In this document: positions 18,508-26,801 of the stretch, piece after piece
Layout of the letters: every line of letters begins with the position of its first letter
Numbering within the stretch: the stretch's first letter is position 1
NCBI GenBank assembly: GCA_030682375.1
Contig: JAUXOL010000022.1
Coordinates: 248,001-312,000, forward strand
DNA from: Gallionella sp.
GTDB taxonomy: Bacteria; Pseudomonadota; Gammaproteobacteria; Burkholderiales; Gallionellaceae
DNA: 64,000 nucleotides
Direction of reading: 5' to 3'
Program-made: the position numbers and the translations under genes
The notes under the pieces: model-generated
Told to the model about the DNA's origin: nothing
Databases searched by the model: none
What the model saw: only the letters and a program-made list of their open reading frames with translations

Positions 18508-21315
18508 ATGGATAAAACACTACTTCTGGTCGACGGCTCGTCGTTCCTGTACCGCGCGTTCCATGCGATGCCGGATCTGCGCAACCGCGAAGGCCTTCCG
18601 ACCGGCGCAATCTACGGTGTGCTCAACATGCTGCGCAAGCTGCGCCACGACTACCCGGCGGATTATAGCCTGTGCGTCTTCGATGCCAAGGGTAAAACCT
18701 TCCGCGACGACATGTACCCGGAATACAAGGCCAACCGTCCCTCGATGCCGAGCGACCTCGCGCTGCAGATCGAGCCGCTGCACCTGGCCATCGAAGCTGC
18801 CGGCTGGAAGATACTGGCCCAGCCCGGCGTCGAGGCGGACGACGTGATCGGCACGCTGACGCGGCAGGCCGCGAAGGACGGCGTGCGCTGCATCGTCGCC
18901 ACCGGCGACAAGGACCTCGCGCAACTGGTCGACGAGCATGTCACGCTGATCAACACGATGAACAACGAGACGCTGGATATCCCCGGCGTGACTGCAAAGT
19001 TCGGCATTCCGCCGGAACGCATCGTCGATTACCTGACGCTCACCGGCGACGCGGTGGACAACGTGCCGGGCGTCGCCAAGTGCGGCCCGAAGACCGCGGT
19101 GAAGTGGCTGACCGAGTACGGCACGCTGGACAACCTGGTCGCGAATGCCGACAAGGTCGGCGGCGTGGTCGGGCAGAACCTGCGCGATGCGCTGGGCTGG
19201 CTGCCGCAGGCGCGCGAGCTGCTGACGGTGAAATGCGACGTGGCACTGCCGCAGCCCTATAACGAGCTGGTCGCGCCGCCCGCGGATGTCGAGCAGTTGC
19301 GCAGTTTGTACGAGAAGTTCGAATTCAAAACCTGGCTGCGCGAACTCTCGCTCCCCTCTCCCGCAAGCGGGGAGAGCGCAGCGAGGGGGGCGAAGCCGGT
19401 TGGGGGAGAGGGCAATGCGCGCAACGACTCTACCCTCTCCCCAACCCTCTCCCTGCAAGGGAGAGGGAGTAGCGCAGACCTGTTCGGTGCCGAACCCGGC
19501 AACACCGACAGCGCCACCTACGAAACTATCCTCACCGAAGCCCAGCTCGACACTTGGCTTGCGAAGTTGCTCGCTGCCGACCTCGTCTGCGTGGATACCG
19601 AGACCACCGGCCTCGACACGATGAACTCGCAACTGGTCGGCATCTCGTTCGCAATCGAGCCGCACCATGCCGCCTACCTGCCGCTGGCGCATATCTATCC
19701 CGGCGCGCCGGATCAGCTCGACCGCGAGCAGGCGCTGCGCAAACTCAAACCTTGGCTGGAAAGCCCGCGCCACAAGAAGCTCGGACAGAACCTGAAATAC
19801 GACCTGCATATCTTCGCGAACCACAATGTTCATCTCGCCGGCATCCACGACGACACGCTGTTGCAATCCTACGTGCTGGAATCGCACAAGCCGCACGAAC
19901 TCGGCAACCTCGTGCTGCGTCACCTGAACCTCGCGACCGTGGCCTACGCCGACGTGGTCGGCAAGGGCGCGAAGCAGATCTGCTTCGACCAGGTCGACCT
20001 CGACACCGCGACGCGCTACGCCGCCGAGGACGCCGACGTCACGCTGCAACTGCATAATGCGCTCGCGCCGCAGATCGCCGTACAGTCCGGATTGCAGCAT
20101 GTGTACCGCGACATCGAGCTTCCGACGATGGCCGTGTTGTACATCATGGAACGCAACGGGGTGCTGCTGGACAGCGCGCTGCTGCAAGTGCAGAGCCGCG
20201 AACTGGGCGAGAAGCTGATCGCACTGGAAGCGAAAGCGCACGAGGCGGCAGGGCAGCCGTTCAACCTGAACTCGCCTAAACAACTCCGGGAAATTCTGTT
20301 CGACAAGCTGGGCTTGCCAGTGAAGAAGAAAACGCCCAGCGGCGACCCTTCCACCGACGAAGAGGTGTTGCAGGAACTCGCGCTGGATTACCCGCTGCCA
20401 AAGATATTGCTCGACTATCGCGGCATGGCGAAGCTGAAATCCACCTACACCGACAAGCTGCCGCAGATGGTGGATAGACGCACCGGGCGCGTACACACCA
20501 GCTACTCGCAGGCGGTCGCGGTCACCGGGCGGCTCGCATCGAGCGACCCCAACCTGCAGAACATCCCGGTGCGCACCGCCGAAGGCCGCCGCATCCGCGA
20601 AGCCTTCATCGCACCGCCCGGCAGCCGCATCGTCTCCGCCGACTATTCGCAGATCGAGTTGCGCATCATGGCGCACCTCTCGGGCGACGAAGGCCTGCTG
20701 AAGGCGTTCGCCAACGGCGAAGACATCCACCGCGCCACCGCCGCCGAGATCTTCATGACCACGCCCGCCGACGTGGACAGCGAACAGCGCCGCTACGCCA
20801 AGGTCATCAACTTCGGCCTGATCTACGGCATGTCCGCGTTCGGCCTCGCCAAGCAACTCGGCATCGAGCGCAGCGCGGCCACCGCCTACATCGACCGCTA
20901 CTTCGCGCGCTATCCGGGTGTGGCCGACTACATGCAGCGCACCCGCGAACAGGCCAAGCAGCAAGGTTACGTCGAGACCGTATTCGGCCGCCGCCTGTGG
21001 CTGCCCGAGATCAACGCCAGCAACGGCATGAAGCGCCAGGGCGCCGAGCGCGCCGCGATCAACGCGCCGATGCAAGGCACCGCCGCCGACCTGATCAAAC
21101 TCGCGATGATCGCCGTGCAGCACTGGCTGGTCGCTGAGCAATTGCAGACCAAGCTCATCATGCAGGTGCACGACGAACTGGTGCTGGAAGTGCCGGAGAA
21201 CGAACTGGAACTGGTGAAGGAAAAACTGCGCGAACTGATGTGCAACGTCGCCGAGTTGAAAGTGCCGCTGGAAGTGGGACTGGGCGAAGGGGCGAACTGG
21301 GAAGCGGCGCATTAA
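18508..21315 (+). CDS. polA: DNA polymerase I
   Basis: Repair and Okazaki-fragment-processing polymerase. All three activities look intact in 935 residues. The 5' nuclease is at about 1-280 (DGSSFLYRAFHA, VEADDVIGTL). The 3'-5' proofreading domain has DTE at 363-365, NLKYDLHIF and YAAEDADV. The polymerase has motif A DYSQIELR, motif B RRYAKVINFGLIYG and motif C QVHDELVLE. Between the nuclease and exonuclease, residues ~281-322 (LPSPASGESAARGAKP and following) are encoded by a repeat element inserted in frame, an addition absent from ordinary PolA. It falls in the natural linker, which explains why it is tolerated. Confidence 0.97.
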   Translation: MDKTLLLVDGSSFLYRAFHAMPDLRNREGLPTGAIYGVLNMLRKLRHDYPADYSLCVFDAKGKTFRDDMYPEYKANRPSMPSDLALQIEPLHLAIEAAGWKILAQPGVEADDVIGTLTRQAAKDGVRCIVATGDKDLAQLVDEHVTLINTMNNETLDIPGVTAKFGIPPERIVDYLTLTGDAVDNVPGVAKCGPKTAVKWLTEYGTLDNLVANADKVGGVVGQNLRDALGWLPQARELLTVKCDVALPQPYNELVAPPADVEQLRSLYEKFEFKTWLRELSLPSPASGESAARGAKPVGGEGNARNDSTLSPTLSLQGRGSSADLFGAEPGNTDSATYETILTEAQLDTWLAKLLAADLVCVDTETTGLDTMNSQLVGISFAIEPHHAAYLPLAHIYPGAPDQLDREQALRKLKPWLESPRHKKLGQNLKYDLHIFANHNVHLAGIHDDTLLQSYVLESHKPHELGNLVLRHLNLATVAYADVVGKGAKQICFDQVDLDTATRYAAEDADVTLQLHNALAPQIAVQSGLQHVYRDIELPTMAVLYIMERNGVLLDSALLQVQSRELGEKLIALEAKAHEAAGQPFNLNSPKQLREILFDKLGLPVKKKTPSGDPSTDEEVLQELALDYPLPKILLDYRGMAKLKSTYTDKLPQMVDRRTGRVHTSYSQAVAVTGRLASSDPNLQNIPVRTAEGRRIREAFIAPPGSRIVSADYSQIELRIMAHLSGDEGLLKAFANGEDIHRATAAEIFMTTPADVDSEQRRYAKVINFGLIYGMSAFGLAKQLGIERSAATAYIDRYFARYPGVADYMQRTREQAKQQGYVETVFGRRLWLPEINASNGMKRQGAERAAINAPMQGTAADLIKLAMIAVQHWLVAEQLQTKLIMQVHDELVLEVPENELELVKEKLRELMCNVAELKVPLEVGLGEGANWEAAH
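19350..19473. repeat. Interspersed repeat inserted in frame in polA
   Basis: Two facing arms, CTCCCCTCTCCCGCAAGCGG and CTCTCCCTGCAAGGGAGAG, joined by GGTTGGGGGAGAGGG-type sequence. This is the common extragenic family also seen at 27720 and 55645 (CTCGCCCGCTTGCGGGAGAG). Here it lies wholly inside polA, has no in-frame stop and keeps the reading frame. Confidence 0.8.
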
Positions 21316-21333
21316 TACTTAGGGAGAAAGGCT

Positions 21334-22413
21334 GTGATCCTCAAAGAAAAGGAACTTACCAATCCATCCGATCCTCGGCAGAAAGCTGGAGAGGAGGCTG
21401 AGAAACAAATGGCCTTTTATTTACAACGTGCGTTTCGCAAGCGAGATGATTGCTTCGTAATTAACGACCTGCGAGTAATTCACGATGGCGACGTTGCCCA
21501 AATAGACCATCTCGTCGTATCCCCTTTCGGCTTATTCATTGTCGAATCCAAAAGTGTTCACGGAACTATAAGTATCAATCAACACGGCGACTGGAAGCGC
21601 ACCTATAACAATGAGGTTACGGGCATGCCCTCTCCCGTACTTCAAGGGCAAGAGCAAGGACGAATTCTTAAGGAGCTGTTAAGAGAAAACGCCGAACAAG
21701 TTCTTGGCAAAATTTTGTTCGGCAAAGTGCAAAAAGGGTTCCGATATTGCCCCGTCTGCACCTATGTGGCCATTTCGGATAGTGGCATTATCGATCGCGG
21801 CATGGATGTTCCTGAATTGCTTAAGGCAGATGTTGTATCAGGTGCCATCATTAAAAAAATAGATGGATTCGCCAGTAAAGCGAATCTGCTTTCCCCCAAA
21901 AACTTGCTCTCCACGGATGTTATTTGGGAAATAACTAAGGATGAAGCAATAGCTACAGCAGGATTCCTGGTCTCAAAACACACCCCACCTGCTTCACCCA
22001 TCAAAGTCGCACTATCAAAGACCAAGGACGATGCAAAACCCGCCACGACACAGAAATCTGAAAAGACCTTTGTGCCCAAGGTAGGAGCAAATTGCCCAGA
22101 ATGCGGGAAGCAAAAACTGATTCGAAAGAGCATTAACCGCAATGATGGAACAGAAACGGATTTCCTCGCATGTGAAGGCTATCCTCATTCCTGCAAAGCG
22201 CTATTTCCTTTGGTAGCTGTCGTACGTCAATCAATGCCAAGTTATGAGGCGCAGGAAAAACCCGTTCCCTCATCTTTTCACGAAGGAATGCCTTGCCCAA
22301 AATGTGGCACCGGCATACTTGTTAGGAAATCAGGAAAGAGCGGAAAACCAGACTTCTTTGGATGCAGCAACTATGGGAAAACGAAATGCCGCTTCACTGA
22401 ATCGATAATTTAG
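21334..22413 (+). CDS. NERD-domain protein with two topoisomerase-type zinc fingers
   Basis: Residues ~20-135 form a NERD domain, a nuclease-related PD-(D/E)xK fold, with D..QIDHLVV...FIVESKS giving the D and E-x-K pair. Two C4 zinc ribbons of the topoisomerase I C-terminal type follow, starting CPEC at 254-257 and CPKCG at 321-325. The combination suggests a DNA-binding nuclease. The GTG start has AGGGAGA 7 bases upstream and lies only 18 bp after polA. The gene is clearly more AT-rich than polA, suggesting acquisition. Its last 20 bases overlap the 3' end of a convergent broken antitoxin gene. The role (repair or defence) is unknown. Confidence 0.8.
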   Translation: MILKEKELTNPSDPRQKAGEEAEKQMAFYLQRAFRKRDDCFVINDLRVIHDGDVAQIDHLVVSPFGLFIVESKSVHGTISINQHGDWKRTYNNEVTGMPSPVLQGQEQGRILKELLRENAEQVLGKILFGKVQKGFRYCPVCTYVAISDSGIIDRGMDVPELLKADVVSGAIIKKIDGFASKANLLSPKNLLSTDVIWEITKDEAIATAGFLVSKHTPPASPIKVALSKTKDDAKPATTQKSEKTFVPKVGANCPECGKQKLIRKSINRNDGTETDFLACEGYPHSCKALFPLVAVVRQSMPSYEAQEKPVPSSFHEGMPCPKCGTGILVRKSGKSGKPDFFGCSNYGKTKCRFTESII

Positions 22414-22615
22414 TAGCTTCTTTTAAGCCCGCATCCTTGGCGATCTTCGCCATGCCGCGTGCTTTGGCGACATCGCCGAGGGCTGACAGGAAAACATCCG
22501 GGTTGTCGTCTTCCAATGCGGCGGCCAGATATTCGGCGATCATTTCTTCGCTGTCGAGGTAATCGGCGGCATCGAACCGGGTGACGGTGATTTTTTTGGT
22601 GGCTTTCTTGGTCAT
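22394..22615 (-). CDS. Antitoxin of a HigA-like addiction module, truncated
   Basis: Begins MTKKATKKITVTRFDAADYL and continues SEEMIAEYLAAALEDDNP ... ALGDVAKARGMAKIAKDAGL. This matches the N-terminal two-thirds of the 'probable addiction module antidote' family (~100 residues). Homology ends at the first helix of the helix-turn-helix, and the remaining C-terminal half is replaced by KEATKLSIQ and a stop, exactly where the gene abuts the NERD gene. It is probably non-functional. It follows its partner toxin gene, the usual toxin-first order of this family. Confidence 0.72.
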   Translation of the reverse strand: MTKKATKKITVTRFDAADYLDSEEMIAEYLAAALEDDNPDVFLSALGDVAKARGMAKIAKDAGLKEATKLSIQ

Positions 22616-22618
22616 GAT

Positions 22619-22907
22619 TCACTCCTCATCAAGTTGCTGGCGTATGGCTTTGGCGCGAACGATGTCCCGCTTTTGCGAGGATTTGTCTCCGCCGCATAGC
22701 AGCAGGTAAACCACGCTTTCGCGCTGGGTAAAGTACACCCGATAACCTGATACGCATTTCGCTGATGCCATCCCCGACGGGTTCGCAATCGCCGAAGTTG
22801 CCTTGCTCCGCGCTTTTGATGCGATTAACAATACGGGCACGAGCTCGAATGTCGCGTAATGCTGACAGCCAATCTGAAAACTCGTTGCTTTTGTTGATGG
22901 CGTACAT
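22619..22907 (-). pseudogene. RelE/HigB-type toxin, frameshifted
   Basis: The first part, MYAINKSNEFSDWLSALRDI ... GDGISEMRI (22907 to about 22750), is one frame of a RelE/ParE-superfamily toxin. The rest, GYRVYFTQRESVVYLLLCGG then DKSSQKRDIVRAKAIRQQ, continues in another frame to 22619. A small deletion around 22745-22750 explains the shift. Both toxin and antitoxin are therefore inactivated, a fossil module. Confidence 0.75.
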
Positions 22908-23065
22908 GATGCGTACTGTATCCGAGTGGATACTTTATGCAAGTAAATGGGCTACGTGCTATCGCGCCCTTCATAATTCATTACACCACCCAACAAGTGG
23001 CGTGAATTGGCGGTATGAAACGACGGGGATCGCTATTGGTCGAGTTGAACAAAGGAAAAACTGGG

Positions 23066-23386
23066 ATGAGGCGCACTAAAACCGAAGTAACGTCGATGTC
23101 GACGTTCTGCCAGTGGGATGGAGATACGCTGGTGCTGAACATCCTCGGCCGGCCGCGCGCGAAGAAGACTGCGCTGGGCAAGGTGATCGGCAAGCAGCTC
23201 GAAATTTTCGTCGCAGAGATGCCGGTGCGCGGACGCGCGACGGCGCATCTGGTGAGGTTCCTCGCGGAGGAGTTTCAGGTGCCGGAGAGTTCGATCACCG
23301 TGGTGTTCGGGGTGTACAACGTCAACAAGCAGTTGCGCATCGCCGCACCGAAGCGGCTGCCGTCGGCCATACCGCCGCCGGGTTAA
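23066..23386 (+). CDS. DUF167 (YggU-like) protein
   Basis: A small protein matching DUF167 from the ATG at 23096 onward (WDGDTLVLNILGRPRAKKTA then PVRGRATAHLVRFLAEEF). This is a conserved fold of unknown function in bacteria and eukaryotes. Three in-frame ATGs are possible (23015, 23066, 23096). 23066 has AAAGGA at good spacing, while the family homology begins at 23096. The preceding 150 bases hold only the promoter region of the decayed toxin. Confidence 0.72.
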   Translation: MRRTKTEVTSMSTFCQWDGDTLVLNILGRPRAKKTALGKVIGKQLEIFVAEMPVRGRATAHLVRFLAEEFQVPESSITVVFGVYNVNKQLRIAAPKRLPSAIPPPG

Positions 23387-23391
23387 CAAAG

Positions 23392-23464
23392 GTAGCCCGG
23401 ATGGAATGAAATGGAATCCGGGACTCGTTGAACCCCGGATTTCGCGTTGCTGCATCCGGGCTAC
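23392..23464. repeat. GTAGCCCGGATG interspersed repeat
   Basis: GTAGCCCGGATG at the left end and CATCCGGGCTAC at the right end form a perfect 12-bp terminal inverted repeat around two GGAATCCGGG / CCCCGGATTTC units. It is a 73-bp MITE-like element in the convergent gap between the DUF167 gene and ampG, where it may also act as a transcription barrier. Confidence 0.75.
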
Positions 23465-23477
23465 GCGTAGAGGCGCG

Positions 23478-24737
23478 TCAGGAGCCCAGCGCCGCCGGCC
23501 TCTCGTTCCACGGTGCGACCTTGAACAGCAGCAGCATGCCGGGGATCGCGAGGGCAGCGCACAGCAGGAAGAAGCCGGGCCAGCCCAGCGCCTCGACCAG
23601 CCAGCCGGCGGTGGCGTTGACGAAGGTGCGCGGCACGGCGGCGAGGCTGGTGAACAGCGCGAACTGCGTCGCGGTGTAGGCGGGATGCGTGGTGCGCGCG
23701 ATGTAGGCGACGAAGGCTGCGGTGCCAAGGCCCACGCCCAGCGCCTCCAGCCCGATCACAAAGCCGAGCTGCGCGAGGTTGATCGCGGCGATCTCCGTCT
23801 GCGGGCCCAGCATCGCCAGCCACCAGAAGCCGAAGATGGACACCACCTGCACAACGCCAAACAGCCACAGCGCGCGGTTGATGCCGAGCTTCAGCATCCA
23901 GATGCCGCCCAGCAGCGCGCCTATCACCGCGGGCCACAGCCCGGCGTTCTTCGCGATCACGCCGATTTGCGTCTTGCTGAATCCCATGTCGAGGTAGAAC
24001 GGCGTCGCCAGCGCGGTGCACAGGCTGTCGCCCAGCTTGTAGAAGAACAGGAACGCCAGCACCAGCAGCGCGCCCTGCACACCCTGCCGCCCGATGAATT
24101 CGCGGAACGGCTCGACCACCGCGGCGCGCAGCGTCTTGGGTGCGGCCGCGCCGACCGGCTCCTTCACCAGCAGCGTCATCGCGATGCCGGGCAGCATGAA
24201 CAGCGCGGTGATCATGAACACAGTGTCCCACGGCAGGAAGTCGGCGAGGATCAGCGACAGCGAACCCGGCACCAGCCCCGCGATGCGGTAGGCGTTCACG
24301 TGCACCGAGTTGCCCAGCCCCAGCTCATTCTCCAGCAGCAACTCGCGGCGGTAGGCGTCCAGCGCGATGTCCTGCGTCGCGGAGAGGAAGGCGAGCAGCG
24401 TGCAGAACAGCACGATGGTGCCGAGATCCTGCTGCGGCGAGAAACCGCCCAGCGTGGCGATCACCGCCAGCAGACCGACCTGCGTGATCAGCATCCAGCC
24501 GCGCCGCCGCCCGAGCAGCGGCACGACGTAGCGGTCCAGCAGTGGCGACCACAGGAACTTCCAGGTATAGGGAAACTGGATCAGCGCGAACGCACCGATC
24601 ACCTTGAGATCGACATGCTCGGTGCGCAGCCACGCGGGAACCAGGTTCAACAGCATATAAAGCGGCAGGCCGGAGGCGAAGCCGGTGAACACGCAGATCA
24701 GCATGCGGCGGGTGAAGAGTTGTTGCCAGACGGTCAT
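23478..24737 (-). CDS. ampG: AmpG-like muropeptide MFS transporter
   Basis: A 419-residue major-facilitator protein with about 12 hydrophobic helices. The N-terminus FTGFASGLPLYMLLNLVPAW and loop LLDRYVVPLLGRRRGW, followed by SATQDIALDAYRRELL, are typical of AmpG, which imports GlcNAc-anhydroMurNAc peptides for cell-wall recycling. No ampD or ampC homologue is nearby. It is downstream of metW but separated from it by a 73-bp repeat, so it is probably a separate unit. Confidence 0.85.
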   Translation of the reverse strand: MTVWQQLFTRRMLICVFTGFASGLPLYMLLNLVPAWLRTEHVDLKVIGAFALIQFPYTWKFLWSPLLDRYVVPLLGRRRGWMLITQVGLLAVIATLGGFSPQQDLGTIVLFCTLLAFLSATQDIALDAYRRELLLENELGLGNSVHVNAYRIAGLVPGSLSLILADFLPWDTVFMITALFMLPGIAMTLLVKEPVGAAAPKTLRAAVVEPFREFIGRQGVQGALLVLAFLFFYKLGDSLCTALATPFYLDMGFSKTQIGVIAKNAGLWPAVIGALLGGIWMLKLGINRALWLFGVVQVVSIFGFWWLAMLGPQTEIAAINLAQLGFVIGLEALGVGLGTAAFVAYIARTTHPAYTATQFALFTSLAAVPRTFVNATAGWLVEALGWPGFFLLCAALAIPGMLLLFKVAPWNERPAALGS

Positions 24738-24756
24738 TGGATTCTCTCGCCAACAG

Positions 24757-24829
24757 GTAGGATGGGAGGAGCGTAGCGATACCCATCAATGGTAGCGATG
24801 GGTATCGGCTTCGCCTCAACCCATCCTAC
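24757..24829. repeat. GTAGGATGGG interspersed repeat
   Basis: Bounded by GTAGGATGGG and CCCATCCTAC (10-bp inverted repeats), with internal CGATACCCATC / GATGGGTATCG arms. It fills the gap between metW and ampG and starts about 20 bases before the ampG start codon, so ampG expression signals must lie within or beside it. Confidence 0.75.
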
Positions 24830-24833
24830 AAAA

Positions 24834-25463
24834 TCAGATCCCACGCTGAAAGCGGTACACCGCCGTGCTGCCCAGCAGGTTCGGCAGCAGCTTCATCTCG
24901 AACGCACCGGTCATCACGCGGCGTTCCAGCACGGTGACGCGATGGCGGTCGCAGAACATCTCGAAGTCGTGCAGCGTGCACAGGTGGACGTTGGGCGTGT
25001 CGTACCACTGGTACGGCAGCTCTTTCGACACCGGCATGTGGCCGCGCAGCACGTTCAGGCGATTCTTCCAGTAACCGAAGTTGGGAAAGCTGACGATGCC
25101 TTCGCGTCCGACGCGCAGCATTTCGTTCACCAGCGCCTCGGTGTGGCGCGTGGCCTGCAAGGTCTGCGACAGGATCACGAAGTCGAACGAATTGTCCTCG
25201 AAATCGGACAGCCCGGATTCGAGGTCGTTCTGGATCACGTTCACGCCGTTGGCGATGCACATCACGATGTCTACGTCGTTGATCTCGACGCCGTAACCGC
25301 GCACCCTGCGCGTCTCCTTCAGGTAGCGCAGCAGGCTGCCGTCGCCGCAACCGAGATCGAGCACGGAAGCGCCCTTGGGTATCCACTCGGCGATCGCGGC
25401 GAAGTCGGGCCGCTCGGCGGCGGACGAGACGAGGTACTGGTTCATGTTCATGCCCTTGCTCAT
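24834..25463 (-). CDS. metW: MetW methionine-biosynthesis protein
   Basis: A 209-residue SAM-dependent-methyltransferase-fold protein. Motif I is [15 protein letters not shown] and motif IV-like sequence is [16 protein letters not shown]. MetW is the partner of MetX in Proteobacteria and is needed for full homoserine acyltransferase activity. Its start overlaps the metX stop by 4 bases (ATGA), so the pair is translationally coupled under the upstream SAM-II riboswitch. Confidence 0.93.
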   Translation of the reverse strand: MSKGMNMNQYLVSSAAERPDFAAIAEWIPKGASVLDLGCGDGSLLRYLKETRRVRGYGVEINDVDIVMCIANGVNVIQNDLESGLSDFEDNSFDFVILSQTLQATRHTEALVNEMLRVGREGIVSFPNFGYWKNRLNVLRGHMPVSKELPYQWYDTPNVHLCTLHDFEMFCDRHRVTVLERRVMTGAFEMKLLPNLLGSTAVYRFQRGI

Positions 25464-26599
25464 CGCGACACCTCCGATGCGACGTTGTCGAGGTAGGCGC
25501 GCATCACGTCGAAGTAATGCGGGTGTTCCATCAGGAAGGAGTCATGGCCGTGGGTCGAGGTGATCTCGGCGTAGCTGACGTTGCGGCGGTTGTGCAGCAG
25601 CGTCTGCACGATCTCGCGCGAACGTTGCGGCGAGAAGCGCCAGTCGGTGGTGAACGAGATAACCAGGTAGTCCGACTTCGAGCGCGCGAACGCCTTGTTC
25701 ATGTCGCCGCCGAAATCGTGCGCAGGGTCGAAATAGTCCAGCGCCTTGGTCATCAGCAGATAGGTGTTCGCGTCGAACATGCCGGCGAACTTGTCGCCCT
25801 GGTAGCGCAGGTAGGACTCGATCTGGAACTCCACATCGTAACCATAGTTCAGCTGCCCGGTACGCAGTTCGCGCCCGAACTTGTCCGCCATCGCGTCGTC
25901 GGACAAATAGGTGATGTGGCCCAGCATGCGCGCCAGCCGCAGGCCTCGCGTCGGCACGACGTTATGCTGGTAGAAGTCGCCGCCATGGAAATCCGGATCG
26001 GTGAGGATCGCGTTGCGCGCGACGTCGTTGAACGCGATGTTCTGCGCGGTCAGGCGCGGCGCGCTGGCGATGGCCAGCACATGGCGCACGCGCTCCGGAT
26101 AGGCCAGCGACCACTGCAGCGCCTGCATGCCGCCCAGGCTGCCGCCTATCACTGCGGCGAACTGTTTGACGCCGAGCCTGTCGGCCAGCCGCGCCTGCGA
26201 CTCCACCCAGTCCTCGACGGTGATCATCGGGAAGCTCGCGCCATAAGGCTTGCCGGTCTCGGGAGCGATGGACGACGGGCCGGTCGAACCGTGACAGCCG
26301 CCGAGGTTGTTCAGGCCGATGACGAAGAATTTGTCGGTGTCGATGGGCTTGCCTGGTCCGACCATGTTGTCCCACCAGCCGATGTTCTTCGGCTCATCGG
26401 CGTAGTGGCCGGCAAGATGGTGGTGGCCCGACAGCGCGTGGCAGATCAGGATGGCGTTGGACTTGTCGGCGTTCAGCTTGCCGTAGGTCTCGTACACCAG
26501 CTCGTAGCGCGGCAACACCGCGCCGCTGCGAAAAGTCAGCGGAGTGTCGAATTGCGCGCGTTGCGCGCGGACGATACCGATACTGTTAGTTGTGCTCAA
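25460..26599 (-). CDS. metX: Homoserine O-acyltransferase MetX
   Basis: Acylates homoserine, the first committed step of methionine synthesis. The 379-residue alpha/beta-hydrolase has the nucleophile in GGSLGGMQ (Ser154), with acid and base partners in FTTDWRFSP and HGHDSFLM near the C-terminus. Proteobacterial MetX enzymes may use succinyl-CoA instead of acetyl-CoA; the sequence alone does not settle this. The start is an unusual TTG (26599), since the nearby ATG runs straight into a stop. A SAM-II aptamer and terminator lie immediately upstream. Confidence 0.93.
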   Translation of the reverse strand: MSTTNSIGIVRAQRAQFDTPLTFRSGAVLPRYELVYETYGKLNADKSNAILICHALSGHHHLAGHYADEPKNIGWWDNMVGPGKPIDTDKFFVIGLNNLGGCHGSTGPSSIAPETGKPYGASFPMITVEDWVESQARLADRLGVKQFAAVIGGSLGGMQALQWSLAYPERVRHVLAIASAPRLTAQNIAFNDVARNAILTDPDFHGGDFYQHNVVPTRGLRLARMLGHITYLSDDAMADKFGRELRTGQLNYGYDVEFQIESYLRYQGDKFAGMFDANTYLLMTKALDYFDPAHDFGGDMNKAFARSKSDYLVISFTTDWRFSPQRSREIVQTLLHNRRNVSYAEITSTHGHDSFLMEHPHYFDVMRAYLDNVASEVSR

Positions 26600-26610
26600 C
26601 TCATTACCCC

Positions 26611-26647
26611 AAAAACAAAACCCGTCCAGCTTGCGCCAAAACGGGTT
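26611..26647 (-). terminator. Riboswitch terminator ahead of metX
   Basis: On the minus strand AACCCGT and ACGGGTT form a stem followed by TTTGTTTTT, ending 11 bases before the metX start. The loop contains CGCAAGCTG, exactly complementary to CAGCTTGCG in the SAM-II loop, which offers an anti-terminator pairing. It is the expression platform for SAM control. Confidence 0.8.
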
Positions 26648-26650
26648 GCC

Positions 26651-26707
26651 TCGCTTTAGCTGGAATGTTTAACGTGCCCCGCAAGCTGATGTCAAATCGG
26701 CACTGGC
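26651..26707 (-). ncRNA. SAM-II (met-alpha) riboswitch
   Basis: The minus strand reads GTGCC, then GATTTGACATCAGCTTGCGG, then GGCAC, then GTTAAACATTCCAGCTAAAG. This matches the SAM-II layout: a P1 stem (GTGCC/GGCAC) closing a GATTTG...GCTTGC loop, followed by the conserved CGTTAAA...GCTAAAG tail that forms the pseudoknot. It sits directly upstream of metX-metW, the classic target. When SAM is plentiful the downstream terminator should form and shut off methionine synthesis. SAM-II is best known in Alphaproteobacteria. Confidence 0.85.
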
Positions 26708-26801
26708 AGGAAGTTTCCGTGTTTTGCCGCGCGCTGTCAATCGCACTGCATGCCTTGCTATGATAGTCTCGCACCGTTAAAGCCGAACGCAGGAGCCCTG
26801 C

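Noticed and set aside
18520-21312. 930-codon minus-strand open frame across polA
   Set aside because: Antisense artefact; PolA motifs lie on the plus strand.
26600-26710. SAM-I or SAH riboswitch
   Set aside because: The length and the GATTTG / CGTTAAA / GCTAAAG blocks fit SAM-II; the four-way-junction pieces of SAM-I are absent.
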